Position numbers and translations under genes: made by a program. From contig CAZYLK010000012.1 of assembly GCA_964648365.1 (NCBI GenBank), positions 1 through 61,372 of the forward strand: a stretch of 61,372 nucleotides of DNA, in the 5' to 3' direction. A model generated the notes under the pieces. The model saw only the letters and a program-made list of their open reading frames with translations, was not told where the DNA came from and did not search any database. The stretch's first letter is position 1. Every line of letters starts with the position of its first letter. Positions 1 through 8,182 of this stretch are shown here, one piece after another. This stretch comes from SURF-32 sp964648365 (lineage in GTDB: Bacteria > Planctomycetota > Phycisphaerae > UBA1845).

Positions 1-1440
1 CTACCGCAGCTTCAGCTTCCACAGCGCCACCCAACTCATCCGCAGCAGCAGCAGGCCGTGCAGGAAGCGGCTGATGTTGGTGGTGCCGTAGGTGCGGGCT
101 TTGTAGCGGATCGGGATCTCGATGATCTTCAGGTTGGCCTTCGACGCGCCGAAGATGAGGTCGAAATCGCCGAACGGGTCGAACTCGCCGAAGTAGCCGC
201 GGTTGGCGGCGATGATCTCGTAATGACGGCGGCGCAGCACCTTCGTACCGCAGAGCGTGTCGCGGAAGCGCTGCCCCAGCAGCCAGGTGAACAGTACGCT
301 GAAAAACCAGTTGGCCATCTGGTTGAGCGTGCGCATGGCGTCGCGCTCCATCGGGTAGACCAGCCGCGTCCCGTTGATGAACTCGCCTTTGCCGCGGACG
401 ACAGCGTCGAAGAATTTCGGCAAGTCCTCCGGCGGAACCGTCAGGTCCGCGTCGAGGATCATCAGCACGTCGCCGCGGGCGGCCGCGAAGCCCTTGCGGA
501 CCGCGTCGCCCTTCCCCCGGCCGTCGCCCTGATCGATGAAGCGGATATCGCGTTCCGGACAGGCCGCCATCACGCGGGCGATTTCCTCACCCGTGCCGTC
601 GCTGCTGTCTCCGTCGACAAAGATCAGCTCGGTGTGGGCGCCCATGTCCGGCGTGCGCCGCACGGCCGCCTCGATGTTGCCGCGTTCGTTGCGCGTCGGG
701 ATGATGACGCTGCACGTCAGCGTCGCGGCATCGACCGGCTCCGGGGCGGGGCGGGCGATGAGCATCTGCACCAGCGACAGGTGGCGCGTCGGCCAGACGC
801 GGGCAAACACCCGGTTCAGCAGCGGAGCCAGCAGCGGCACGGGCAACGGCGAGAGCACCTCGCGGGATCGCTTGACCACTTCGAAGCCGGCCAGGTCGAG
901 CAGGTTCTGCAAGTCGGCCGTGTTGAGCCAGTTCTGGTTACGCTCAGGCGCCCGCAGGCCCAGCGAGGACGCCGCCTTCAGCACCGGTTCCCAGAGCGCC
1001 GCGTGGTACAGAATGATGATGCGCGTATCCGGATGAGACGCGCGCCGTACGCACTCCAGGCAGGTCTGCACGTCGGCGATTTCGCCCAGTGCGTCGCCCA
1101 GGATGATGAAGTCAAAGGTGTCGTCGAGCGCGAAGTCGTCGGGCGAGGAATCGACCAGCGTCAGATCCTGGTGTGCCACCCTGGCCGCGCCCAGCCGAGC
1201 GGACGTGTCCACGCCGACGCCGTGGCCCGGCTCGACCCCGGCCAGCAGATCCGCCCGTCCGCACCCGACCTGCAACACCCGCGCGCCGGCGGGAATGTGG
1301 AGTCGAAGCAGGCGGATGAGTTCGCGGTGATAGTACCCCGGCGCAGCGGCGCGCGCCGTCGTGCGCGGGGCGAGCGTCTCCGCCAGGGTGTCGAACCGTG
1401 AAACCGCCGCGGTGCGGGCGGGCATGGCCGTGATACTCAT
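1..1440 (-). CDS. SAM methyltransferase / family 2 glycosyltransferase fusion
   Basis: A 479-residue two-domain protein. The N-terminal half has a class I methyltransferase motif I (VLQVGCGRADLLAG) and the later LGDALGEI and LAGFEV segments typical of Methyltransf_11/23 proteins. The C-terminal half is a DPM1-like GT2 domain: CSVIIPTRNERGNIE, a DGDSSDGT loop, and ILDADLTVPPEDLP as the metal-binding DxD region. Together they suggest transfer of a nucleotide- or polyprenyl-linked sugar in cell-surface glycan synthesis, with a methyltransferase tethered to it; the substrate is not visible. The frame is open upstream to 1908, but I chose the ATG at 1440 because it follows a GAGG-like site and sits just before the conserved region. 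The stop codon is the first codon of the window, so the gene is complete. Confidence 0.82.
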   Translation of the reverse strand: MSITAMPARTAAVSRFDTLAETLAPRTTARAAAPGYYHRELIRLLRLHIPAGARVLQVGCGRADLLAGVEPGHGVGVDTSARLGAARVAHQDLTLVDSSPDDFALDDTFDFIILGDALGEIADVQTCLECVRRASHPDTRIIILYHAALWEPVLKAASSLGLRAPERNQNWLNTADLQNLLDLAGFEVVKRSREVLSPLPVPLLAPLLNRVFARVWPTRHLSLVQMLIARPAPEPVDAATLTCSVIIPTRNERGNIEAAVRRTPDMGAHTELIFVDGDSSDGTGEEIARVMAACPERDIRFIDQGDGRGKGDAVRKGFAAARGDVLMILDADLTVPPEDLPKFFDAVVRGKGEFINGTRLVYPMERDAMRTLNQMANWFFSVLFTWLLGQRFRDTLCGTKVLRRRHYEIIAANRGYFGEFDPFGDFDLIFGASKANLKIIEIPIRYKARTYGTTNISRFLHGLLLLRMSWVALWKLKLR

Positions 1441-1945
1441 ATGCTCGTCGCCTCGTGAAACTCGTCGCAACAACCGCTGGGGCGCGACGGCGGGTCCGCG
1501 CGGTCGAAGCGCGCCCGCCGCGCCATCCACGCTGACGATCGCTTCGCGCGGAACCGCCTGAACGCGCCGACACCGCTCCCCGGCCGACGGGGTCGTGATC
1601 GCGTTATCGGTACCCTCGGGGTGCTGCTGAAGCTGGGTGTCGCCGTCGCGCGCGACGGCCGAGCGACCGCGAACTGGCACGCGCCTGAGCACCCGATCTG
1701 GGTGTGAGCACCCAAATGCGTAATCTACCGGATGCACGAACGTTGCGCATCGAGCCGACGTAGAGCTGGCGGCCGGGATCCTGCCGGTCGCCGCGGCCGG
1801 CCGTCCGCATGGAAGGATGGCCGGTCGGTCGGCGAAAACTGCGCCTCGGTGCCGACGCACGACCTCGATTTGACCCTCCTCGCCGTCGTACGGCCCGCTG
1901 GCACGCATCTTGCCCTATTCCAGGACGTGTACCCGGTGTCCTGCG
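1441..1945. other. Intergenic, divergent promoter region
   Basis: This is a 505-bp gap between two divergent genes. The only structure I see is a nine-base direct repeat, TGAGCACCC, at about 1686 and 1704, whose spacer helps form a small palindrome (CACCCGATCTGGGTG). I see no convincing gene. Confidence 0.4.
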
Positions 1946-2701
1946 ATGCTTCTGAGGCGTCTCGACAATCCGATCCCGCGGCCGGACGCGGCGGCACACG
2001 CCGCGGCGGACGTGTACAGCACGGTGTGCTGTATCACCGGATTCGGCGGAGATTTCGTCGCGACGCGCCGGTATCGCGACGGTCGTCTTCATGTGACGCT
2101 GGCGGATGTGTCCGGGCATGACCTGCACGCCGCGCGGCTGGCGCATGAGGTTCACGCCGCGATGGACCGGCTCGACGACCGGCGACGGAACGAGCCGGAC
2201 TGGCTGGCGAGCCTGAACCGGCGCATCGTGGCACGCATCGTGGATGGCTTCAGCGCGATGCTGAGCGTCACGCTGCAGCCTTCGGACGGCGGCTTCGCGG
2301 TGACGACGGCTAACGCGGCCATGCCCCGCCCGTGGGTGTACCGTGCGAAGACGGGATCCTTCGAGCGGGTGGGCTTGCCGCAGGATGCGGCGCCGCCGCT
2401 GGGCGCGCTGGACGGCGATGCCTGGCTGCCGAGGACTAAGTCGTTTTTCCTGTCCGGCGGCGACCTGCTGGTCATGATGTCGGACGGCGCCGTGGAGGCG
2501 CTCGTAGGAAGATGTGGCAGTGACGAGACCATCAGTCGCCTGATGGGTAAAATAAGTTGGCTGGGCGGGCGTCGCCTGCAAGAGGCTCTGTGCCGCAGGA
2601 TCCGCCGCCTTCAGTCCGGCGTCGAGCCGAGCGACGACTATGCGATCGTCGTGGTTGAAGTACCGCGGACAGGTAAGTCCGCAGGCGTTACGGCAGCGTA
2701 A
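1946..2701 (+). CDS. PP2C/SpoIIE-type serine phosphatase (RsbU-like)
   Basis: A 251-residue protein matching the PP2C-like SpoIIE catalytic domain without an obvious sensor domain. Family landmarks appear in order: GFGGDF near the N terminus, DVSGHDLHAA (metal-binding Asp), NAAMPRPWVY (normally NAGHPPPLLY), LLVMMSDGAVEA (metal Asp) and a final DDYAIVVV. Such proteins dephosphorylate anti-anti-sigma factors in partner-switching systems or output of two-component systems. No partner kinase or STAS protein is adjacent, so the partner must be elsewhere. The conserved His of NAGH is replaced by Ala-Met in NAAMP, a mild departure. I chose the ATG at 1946 over the TTG at 1910 because it is the first ATG before the conserved core. 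Confidence 0.8.
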   Translation: MLLRRLDNPIPRPDAAAHAAADVYSTVCCITGFGGDFVATRRYRDGRLHVTLADVSGHDLHAARLAHEVHAAMDRLDDRRRNEPDWLASLNRRIVARIVDGFSAMLSVTLQPSDGGFAVTTANAAMPRPWVYRAKTGSFERVGLPQDAAPPLGALDGDAWLPRTKSFFLSGGDLLVMMSDGAVEALVGRCGSDETISRLMGKISWLGGRRLQEALCRRIRRLQSGVEPSDDYAIVVVEVPRTGKSAGVTAA

Positions 2702-3284
2702 GTAACCGAAAAATAGACAAAACTCCCCGCTGTCGCGGTCGCGAGTCGCGCGTATGCTGGGATAACGAATCTCATTTTCTCCTCCTCCTGGGAAGTTGGT
2801 CCCCCGCGTCGGTCCGCCGATCGGGGGCCAACTTCTTTTTACTGGAAGAAGCCACGGAGCCACGGAGGTGGAAGAAAGGCACGAAGGCAATCAGGCACGA
2901 AGGCACGAAGGGGAAGAGCGGGACGGAGGCGAGAAGCCACGGAGCCACGACGGTGAAAGCAAGGCACGGAGGCACTCAGGCGCGACGGGGGAAGAGAGGT
3001 AGGCGCGGAGGCACAGAAGGCACGGAGGGGGGAGAGGGATCGAGGCATGAAGGGGAGGCGCAGCGCGGGGGCTTCACGAAACATGGAGCAGGAGAGGTAC
3101 GCGTAGACCGCCAGAACCCCGCCTTTGAAAGGCGGGGCTCTGAGAGTAACGCCTGTCACTCTTCCCCCTTCGTGCGCATTTGCCTACGTGCCGATGTGCC
3201 CTTCTTCCCCTTCGTGCTTTCGTGCCTCAGATGCCTATGTGCCTCCCTCCCTCTCTTCCCCTTCGTGGCTCCGCGGCTTCTCCC
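2702..3284. repeat. ACGAAGG/CACGGAG short-repeat region with hairpin
   Basis: No gene is visible here. From about 2844 to 3060 the + strand carries degenerate repeats of GCACGAAGG and CCACGGAGG. From about 3168 to 3284 the complementary form (CCTTCGTGC, CTTCGTGGCTCC) appears, so the two halves are inverted with respect to each other. Between them, at 3117-3137, is a perfect 10-bp hairpin, CCCCGCCTTT-G-AAAGGCGGGG, followed by CTCTGAGAG. A similar hairpin plus CTCTGAGAG plus CTTCGTGGCTCC tract lies at 53177-53313. Both lie immediately downstream of minus-strand genes. Confidence 0.75.
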
Positions 3285-4157
3285 TTACTGCTGCTCCGGG
3301 TTATTGATCCAACCGTAAGGGCGAAGCGTGCCGGAGCGGAACTCCATTCTGACCCAGCGTCGGTCGCCGCGGACGTAGAGGTCGTTGGCATCCATATCCT
3401 GCGTTTCCTGGAGGCGATCGGTGACGCCCATTGGCGCACGGAATCCTTCGACGTGCCCTTGCAGGAACGCCACGTTGCCCGCGCCGGTGTGCCGCGTTTC
3501 GATCTGGTCCATGTTGCTCCACAGGCCGTCGACGTAGCGCTCGTTGAACCAGCGGGTGTTTTCCTCGACGAAGACGGGCATCCCCGTGAACTGCCTTATG
3601 CGGCTGCTCAGCGGGAACGTGGCAGGCGGCAGCGCGCCGACGCCGTAGGGCGACGGGTCGGGCAGGTAGCCCATCGGTCGGATGCGTTCCAGCCGGACGC
3701 CGTGGGTGTTGGCGACCATCGTGTAGTCGAAGTCGAGCGGCGTCTCGCCGTCGAACATGTTTCGCCCCCCCCCGCCGACGCTGTCGCGGCGCTTGTTGCT
3801 CGGGCACTCGCCCAGCACGTCGATGTTATCGGCGTATTGGAAGAGGAAGCCCGGCCGCGCCCCGCCCTGCCCGTCCGGCAGCCGCGCCCACGCCGCCCCC
3901 AGGTGCGTGATGCGCCCCTGCGCCTCCGGATCGACCGGCCACACCTGGTCGCGGAACTCGGCCGCGTAGAGATTGACCACCATCGAGAACTGCCGCAGGT
4001 TTGACTGGCACGCCAGGTTCAGCGCCGACTCCCGTGCCCGCCGCAGCGACGGAAGCAGGATGGAAATCAGCAGGGCAAGGATCGCAATGACGACCAGCAG
4101 TTCGATGAGCGTGAAGGCCGCAGCGTGGCGGCGAGGATGCAGGAGCGGTGCGGACAT
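3285..4157 (-). CDS. Type II secretion-like pseudopilin (prepilin-type N terminus)
   Basis: A 290-residue protein with a short basic leader (HPRRHAAA) followed by FTLIELLVVIAILALL, the prepilin peptidase recognition site and hydrophobic assembly helix. The motif GNVAFLQGHVE near the C terminus is the Asn-Val-x-Phe-x-Asp/Gln-Gly-His signature of the large planctomycete pseudopilin families (DUF1559 and relatives). It is expected at the cytoplasmic membrane as a subunit of a secretion pseudopilus; planctomycetes encode many copies and the function of individual ones is unknown. The ATG at 4157 gives the normal short leader. It lies 48 bp downstream of tgt on the same strand. Confidence 0.85.
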   Translation of the reverse strand: MSAPLLHPRRHAAAFTLIELLVVIAILALLISILLPSLRRARESALNLACQSNLRQFSMVVNLYAAEFRDQVWPVDPEAQGRITHLGAAWARLPDGQGGARPGFLFQYADNIDVLGECPSNKRRDSVGGGGRNMFDGETPLDFDYTMVANTHGVRLERIRPMGYLPDPSPYGVGALPPATFPLSSRIRQFTGMPVFVEENTRWFNERYVDGLWSNMDQIETRHTGAGNVAFLQGHVEGFRAPMGVTDRLQETQDMDANDLYVRGDRRWVRMEFRSGTLRPYGWINNPEQQ

Positions 4158-4205
4158 CAGCCCAGTTTAACAATTTGGCGGCGGCGGCGTAAGCGGGGCT
4201 CGGAA

Positions 4206-5303
4206 TCACGGGCGCGCGATTGGAAACTCGTCTTCAATGGTGCTCAGTGTGCCCGCGCGAATCCTCTCTCGTACCCGCAACATGAGCCGCTGGTAGAAAC
4301 GGATGTTGTGGATCGACGCGAGCGTCGGGCCGAGCATCTCGCCGGCCGTGAAGAGGTGGCGCAAGTAGCCTCGCGAGAAGCGGCGGCAGGTGAGGCAGTC
4401 GCACTCGGCTTCAAGGGGGCGGTCGTCGCGGCTGTGGGCGCTGTTGCGCAACTTGACGGTTCCGGCCGCAGTGAAGGCCTCGGCGTTGCGGCCGTTGCGG
4501 GTCGGCAGGACGCAGTCGAACATGTCTACGCCCGCGGCCACCGCCCGCACGATGTCGCGCGGCATTCCGACGCCCATCAGGTATCGCGGCCGGTCGGCGG
4601 GCAGGTCGCATGCGGTCGCGTCGAGAACCGACACCATCTGCTCATGCGTCTCGCCGACCGACAGCCCGCCGATCGCGTAACCGTCGAAGCCGATGTCAAT
4701 CAGCGCTTCAGCGGATCGCTGCCGCAGATCCACGTCCAGCCCGCCCTGCACGATGCCGAACAGGGCCTGGTTGTGATCCGTGTGGGCGTCGCGGCACTGC
4801 TGCGCCCAGTGGATCGTCCGTCTCACGGCCGCGTGCAGCGTTTCAGCGTCACACGGAATCGGCGGACACTGATCGAAGGCCATGATGATGTCCGCGCCGA
4901 GCAACTGCTGGATGCCGGTCGCGGAGGCCGGGTTCAGCTCGAGCATCGCGCCGTCCACGTGCGACTTGAACACGACGCCGTCGTCGGTGATGCGATTGAT
5001 GCCGCCCAGCGAAAAAACCTGGTAGCCGCCGCTGTCGGTGAGGATCGGCCCGTCCCAGCCGGTGAAGCGGTGCAGGCCGCCCAGTTCGCGAACGACCTCG
5101 GCCGTGGGGCGAAGCTGCAAGTGGTACGTGTTGGCGAGGATAATCTGCGTGCCCGTCTCCCGAACCTGGTCCGGCGTCAGCCCCTTGACGGTACCGGCCG
5201 TGCCCACGGGCATGAACGCCGGCGTTTCGACGACGCCATGAGGCGTCGTCAAAGCACCGCATCGAGACTTGCCGGAAGTTGAATGTATCTCGAAAGTGGA
5301 CAT
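4206..5303 (-). CDS. tgt: Queuine/preQ1 tRNA-guanine transglycosylase
   Basis: A 365-residue TGT, normal length for the bacterial enzyme that exchanges guanine 34 for preQ1 in GUN-anticodon tRNAs. Visible motifs are DSGGYQVFSL (base recognition), MAFDQCPP, GIVQGG, YAIGGLSVGE, the catalytic segment FDCVLPTRNGR with the nucleophilic Asp, and the zinc site CDCLTCRRF followed by the ligand in ASIHN. The frame is open further upstream, but MSTFEIHST at 5303 is where family homology begins. Directly upstream on the same strand, 77 bp away, is a divergent TGT paralogue (5381-6418), so one locus carries both a tRNA-type and a DpdA-like transglycosylase. queF at 30601 is another step of the same pathway. 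Confidence 0.95.
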   Translation of the reverse strand: MSTFEIHSTSGKSRCGALTTPHGVVETPAFMPVGTAGTVKGLTPDQVRETGTQIILANTYHLQLRPTAEVVRELGGLHRFTGWDGPILTDSGGYQVFSLGGINRITDDGVVFKSHVDGAMLELNPASATGIQQLLGADIIMAFDQCPPIPCDAETLHAAVRRTIHWAQQCRDAHTDHNQALFGIVQGGLDVDLRQRSAEALIDIGFDGYAIGGLSVGETHEQMVSVLDATACDLPADRPRYLMGVGMPRDIVRAVAAGVDMFDCVLPTRNGRNAEAFTAAGTVKLRNSAHSRDDRPLEAECDCLTCRRFSRGYLRHLFTAGEMLGPTLASIHNIRFYQRLMLRVRERIRAGTLSTIEDEFPIARP

Positions 5304-5380
5304 GCTGACCACGGGTTCCCACCATCCAACCCTGGCTACGCCTACCGTAATCAAGGCTCCCGGCACACTGGCCCGAGTTC

Positions 5381-6418
5381 TTATCGCCTCGCCGCTTCCT
5401 GATCCTTCACAATCGCTTCGATAAGCGGTGCGTAGATCGTGTTGTCCAAGCGCCGACGATAGCACCGCCCATACGTCCCTCTTGCGAGACGTTCCCGCAC
5501 CCACTCAGCCTCCTTGAGCAAGACCCACAAATTGTGGCAAGCTCGGTTGCTGAATCCATCTAGTCCGCACTTCTTGAGGCCCCGCAATCCGCCGGTGCGA
5601 CAAGCCGGGCACAGACAGTTGCGCAGTGTCTTCAGTTCGGCCGCATCAGGCTCCCGGCCCCGCCAACTCCCCAAGTTCGCCACCATCCGGTCGCCTGAGC
5701 CGGGCAGTTGAACGATGCCGCGGGCGGCGCGATTGCGCCAACCGCTCGAATCCAATGAATCGAATCCCAGGAGCCCAGCGATATGCACCGTAGCCGTCCC
5801 GCCCATGCCAAAGACGTGAAGATTCTTGTCCGCCAAGCTGGAGCGAGCGAGTCTGAGCGCGGCCAGAATGCTCCTGTACGGGAGCGCTTTGGGAGCCCGG
5901 AGCAGATTCGGGACGACTCCGCCAAGGGCGAAGCGCGCCTTCTTCCTCAGGTTGTCGTGTTTACCGACGGCCTTGATGTAGTCCGGGAGCATGCGCCCGA
6001 CGTGCATGACGGGAACGAAGCCGTCGTGGTCATAGGAACGGTTAACAGCCATGGTCCGCGTGAAGCAGTCCCTCTGACGGGCGGCGCTCATCGCCGGATG
6101 CGGAATGAACTCGCGCGGGATCGGGTACCAGTCCGGCTTGGCCCTCTCGACGAATTTCTCGTACTGCCGCCGCGGCATTGAGCCCTCGCGGCTGAGGAAG
6201 TAGAATGCGCCGTTGTCTAGGTAGACTCTCACACCTGTGGGAACGCCGAGGTACTCGTGAAGACCAGCATCCATTATGTGTGCCCGGCGAGCGGGCAGCG
6301 CGTGCAGTTCCGCGTACGAGACCATCACAGCCTGGACGCCTGCGACGTAATGCGGCGAGTGCGCGTCCCAGACGCGCGGCTTGAGGTTCTTCAGGCTGAG
6401 GCCGGCAATCACCAACAT
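5381..6418 (-). CDS. DpdA-like TGT-superfamily DNA transglycosylase (putative)
   Basis: A 345-residue protein that is clearly TGT-fold but far from tgt next door. Equivalents of the TGT landmarks are LDNGAF (Asp68, cf. DSGGF/Y), FVPVMHVGR (cf. FGIVQGG), FALGGVVPN (cf. AIGGLSVGE), HVFGMGG (cf. YLMGVGMP), GFDSLDSS (Asp220/Asp223, cf. MFDCVLPT) and a zinc site, Cys268-x-Cys270-x2-Cys273 with His295 in ACHNL. The substitution pattern is that of DpdA, which inserts 7-deazaguanine bases into DNA. That assignment is by pattern, not by search. The ATG at 6418 lies 4 bp after the herA stop, so the two are almost certainly co-translated. Substrate and physiological role are inferred. A divergent RNA-acting TGT is the main alternative. 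Confidence 0.72.
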   Translation of the reverse strand: MLVIAGLSLKNLKPRVWDAHSPHYVAGVQAVMVSYAELHALPARRAHIMDAGLHEYLGVPTGVRVYLDNGAFYFLSREGSMPRRQYEKFVERAKPDWYPIPREFIPHPAMSAARQRDCFTRTMAVNRSYDHDGFVPVMHVGRMLPDYIKAVGKHDNLRKKARFALGGVVPNLLRAPKALPYRSILAALRLARSSLADKNLHVFGMGGTATVHIAGLLGFDSLDSSGWRNRAARGIVQLPGSGDRMVANLGSWRGREPDAAELKTLRNCLCPACRTGGLRGLKKCGLDGFSNRACHNLWVLLKEAEWVRERLARGTYGRCYRRRLDNTIYAPLIEAIVKDQEAARR

Positions 6419-6422
6419 CCGA

Positions 6423-8168
6423 TCATCGCCTTGTCGCCGTCGCGGAGTGAAACGCGTCTTCCAAAACAGCGAACGCGTCCTGCTCCTCGCGTTCGCCTTT
6501 CGACGACGGCTCCTTGATTCGAGCAAGGACGGGGAAGTTGATCATCTGGCCCGACAGGATCGCCTCGCCAACATTAAGGCCAGGAAGCATTCGCGCCTCA
6601 TCGTCGCTGATGGTCTCGACAACACGTCTGACGAAGTTCTGGTCGGCAGGATTGACCATGCGCATGATGACGTACGAGTTGCACTGGGACAATGTTGTCT
6701 CGTCAAGGCGGGAGGGGCGCTGGCTGATGAGGATCAGTCCGACGCCGAATTTCCGGCCTTCTTGTGCGATCTGTCTGGTCATGGCGATCGAGCGAAGGAC
6801 TGAGGGGTGCTCAGACTTGCCGGGAACGAAATTGTGAGCCTCTTCGAGCACCAAGACGAACGGGTACCGCACCTCACCGCGAACTCTTGCGGTAAACAGA
6901 GTCTCCGAGATCAAGGTGAAGAGTGTCGCCTGCAACTCCTCGCTGTATCCCGCGAGCGACACGACGGATAACTGCCCGTATGCGACGAGCTTCGTGCGGT
7001 CCAACGGCAGAGGAGCCGCGGCACCCGCGCGTGCTTGATTGATCGATTCCATGCGTCGAACCGCCAAAGCCGAACGACGCAGTTTCCTCGCGAGGGCGTT
7101 GTATGTGCCAGCTAGCTTGGGGGTCAACGGATAACCGCCTTCGAAACCCAGACTCTCCAAGCAACTGCTCCGTACGTCGTCCTTTTCCTTGCAAAGCCGG
7201 GCGAGAGCATCAGCCAGGTAGGAAAGACCGAACAAGTCGGCCCGGAGGCCGTAAGTGCTGAGATACTGGTTCTGCGTGATCTTGAGCAACTCGGTGCTCA
7301 GCAGGTCCAGACCCCCGTCTGCCCGCAGTAGTTCCTTTGCCGCGCCGAAGAAGCTGTCAAACGCATCGAGCTGGGTCGGGGTGATCTCCTCGCCGCTGAG
7401 ACCGTTGATGATCTGGACCGCGTCGCCACCGTCCTCGTCGAGAATCGGAAGGTGCGCTCGAAAGAGTTTCACGCGCTCGCGCAACTCCGGGACAGCGGCA
7501 AGTCCGGTGTAGTCTCCGTGCGGATCGAAGATCACGATGGGATAGTCCTTCTCCGCAAGCTGCTCAATGATCCGGCGGGCGGTCCAGCTCTTCCCCGCCC
7601 CAGTCATGGCGAGGATCGCGAGGTGTCGCATCACCACATGGTGGCCATCGACCTTTGCATCGACATCGGTTCGGTTGGACAAGGACGCGATATCTAGCGC
7701 GCGGCTTTCCCTCTGCGCCAAGTCACCAAGAACGACGCGGGCGATGTCTACGGAGTCTGGGCGATAGGCACTAGAGGCCGGCTGAGGCGGGTATCGCAGG
7801 TGGTCCAAGCGGCCGGCCTTGTTTCCTGCGACAGGTTCTGTCCCGAGTACCCTGCAGACCGCCGTGACCATTTCCCGGCTGAAGGAAAGCACCGTGTCGA
7901 GCGGGTTCGTACGTGTGGCAGCGAGCTCGTGGCCTGCCTCGGTGGGGAATAGCGGGTTAACACGCTCGATCCGCTGGACCTTTGCCCAAACGCGGATGTC
8001 TTCGATCTGATCTCTGTCGGGCCGCCGGAGACGAGCGTCAACGGCGATTATATCCTGTTCCCGAATGGTCTCGTGGGCTACTGCGAGCCGGAACTCCTGG
8101 CTCGTGCTTTCGCCGACCAGCGTGCCGACGTAACGGCGGGAGTCTGGTGCGTTCGCGTTCTCAGCCAT
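6423..8168 (-). CDS. herA: HerA-family hexameric DNA translocase ATPase
   Basis: A 581-residue HerA/FtsK-superfamily ATPase. The N-terminal HAS-barrel (YVGTLVGESTSQEF) is followed by Walker A at residues 188-194 (MTGAGKS), FDPHGDY at about 214-220, Walker B at 439-445 (LVLEEAH) and LISQRPSRLDE at 480-490 as the sensor region; NPADQNFVRR probably carries the arginine finger. HerA pumps DNA as a hexamer and activates the NurA nuclease, whose gene lies 14 bp upstream. The start at 8168 has a strong AGGAG site 7 nt upstream. Known roles of HerA-NurA are double-strand-break end resection and, in several bacterial systems with other effectors, anti-phage defence. Its stop lies 4 bp before the DpdA-like gene. 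Confidence 0.93.
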   Translation of the reverse strand: MAENANAPDSRRYVGTLVGESTSQEFRLAVAHETIREQDIIAVDARLRRPDRDQIEDIRVWAKVQRIERVNPLFPTEAGHELAATRTNPLDTVLSFSREMVTAVCRVLGTEPVAGNKAGRLDHLRYPPQPASSAYRPDSVDIARVVLGDLAQRESRALDIASLSNRTDVDAKVDGHHVVMRHLAILAMTGAGKSWTARRIIEQLAEKDYPIVIFDPHGDYTGLAAVPELRERVKLFRAHLPILDEDGGDAVQIINGLSGEEITPTQLDAFDSFFGAAKELLRADGGLDLLSTELLKITQNQYLSTYGLRADLFGLSYLADALARLCKEKDDVRSSCLESLGFEGGYPLTPKLAGTYNALARKLRRSALAVRRMESINQARAGAAAPLPLDRTKLVAYGQLSVVSLAGYSEELQATLFTLISETLFTARVRGEVRYPFVLVLEEAHNFVPGKSEHPSVLRSIAMTRQIAQEGRKFGVGLILISQRPSRLDETTLSQCNSYVIMRMVNPADQNFVRRVVETISDDEARMLPGLNVGEAILSGQMINFPVLARIKEPSSKGEREEQDAFAVLEDAFHSATATRR

Positions 8169-8182
8169 TGCGTCTCCTAGGA

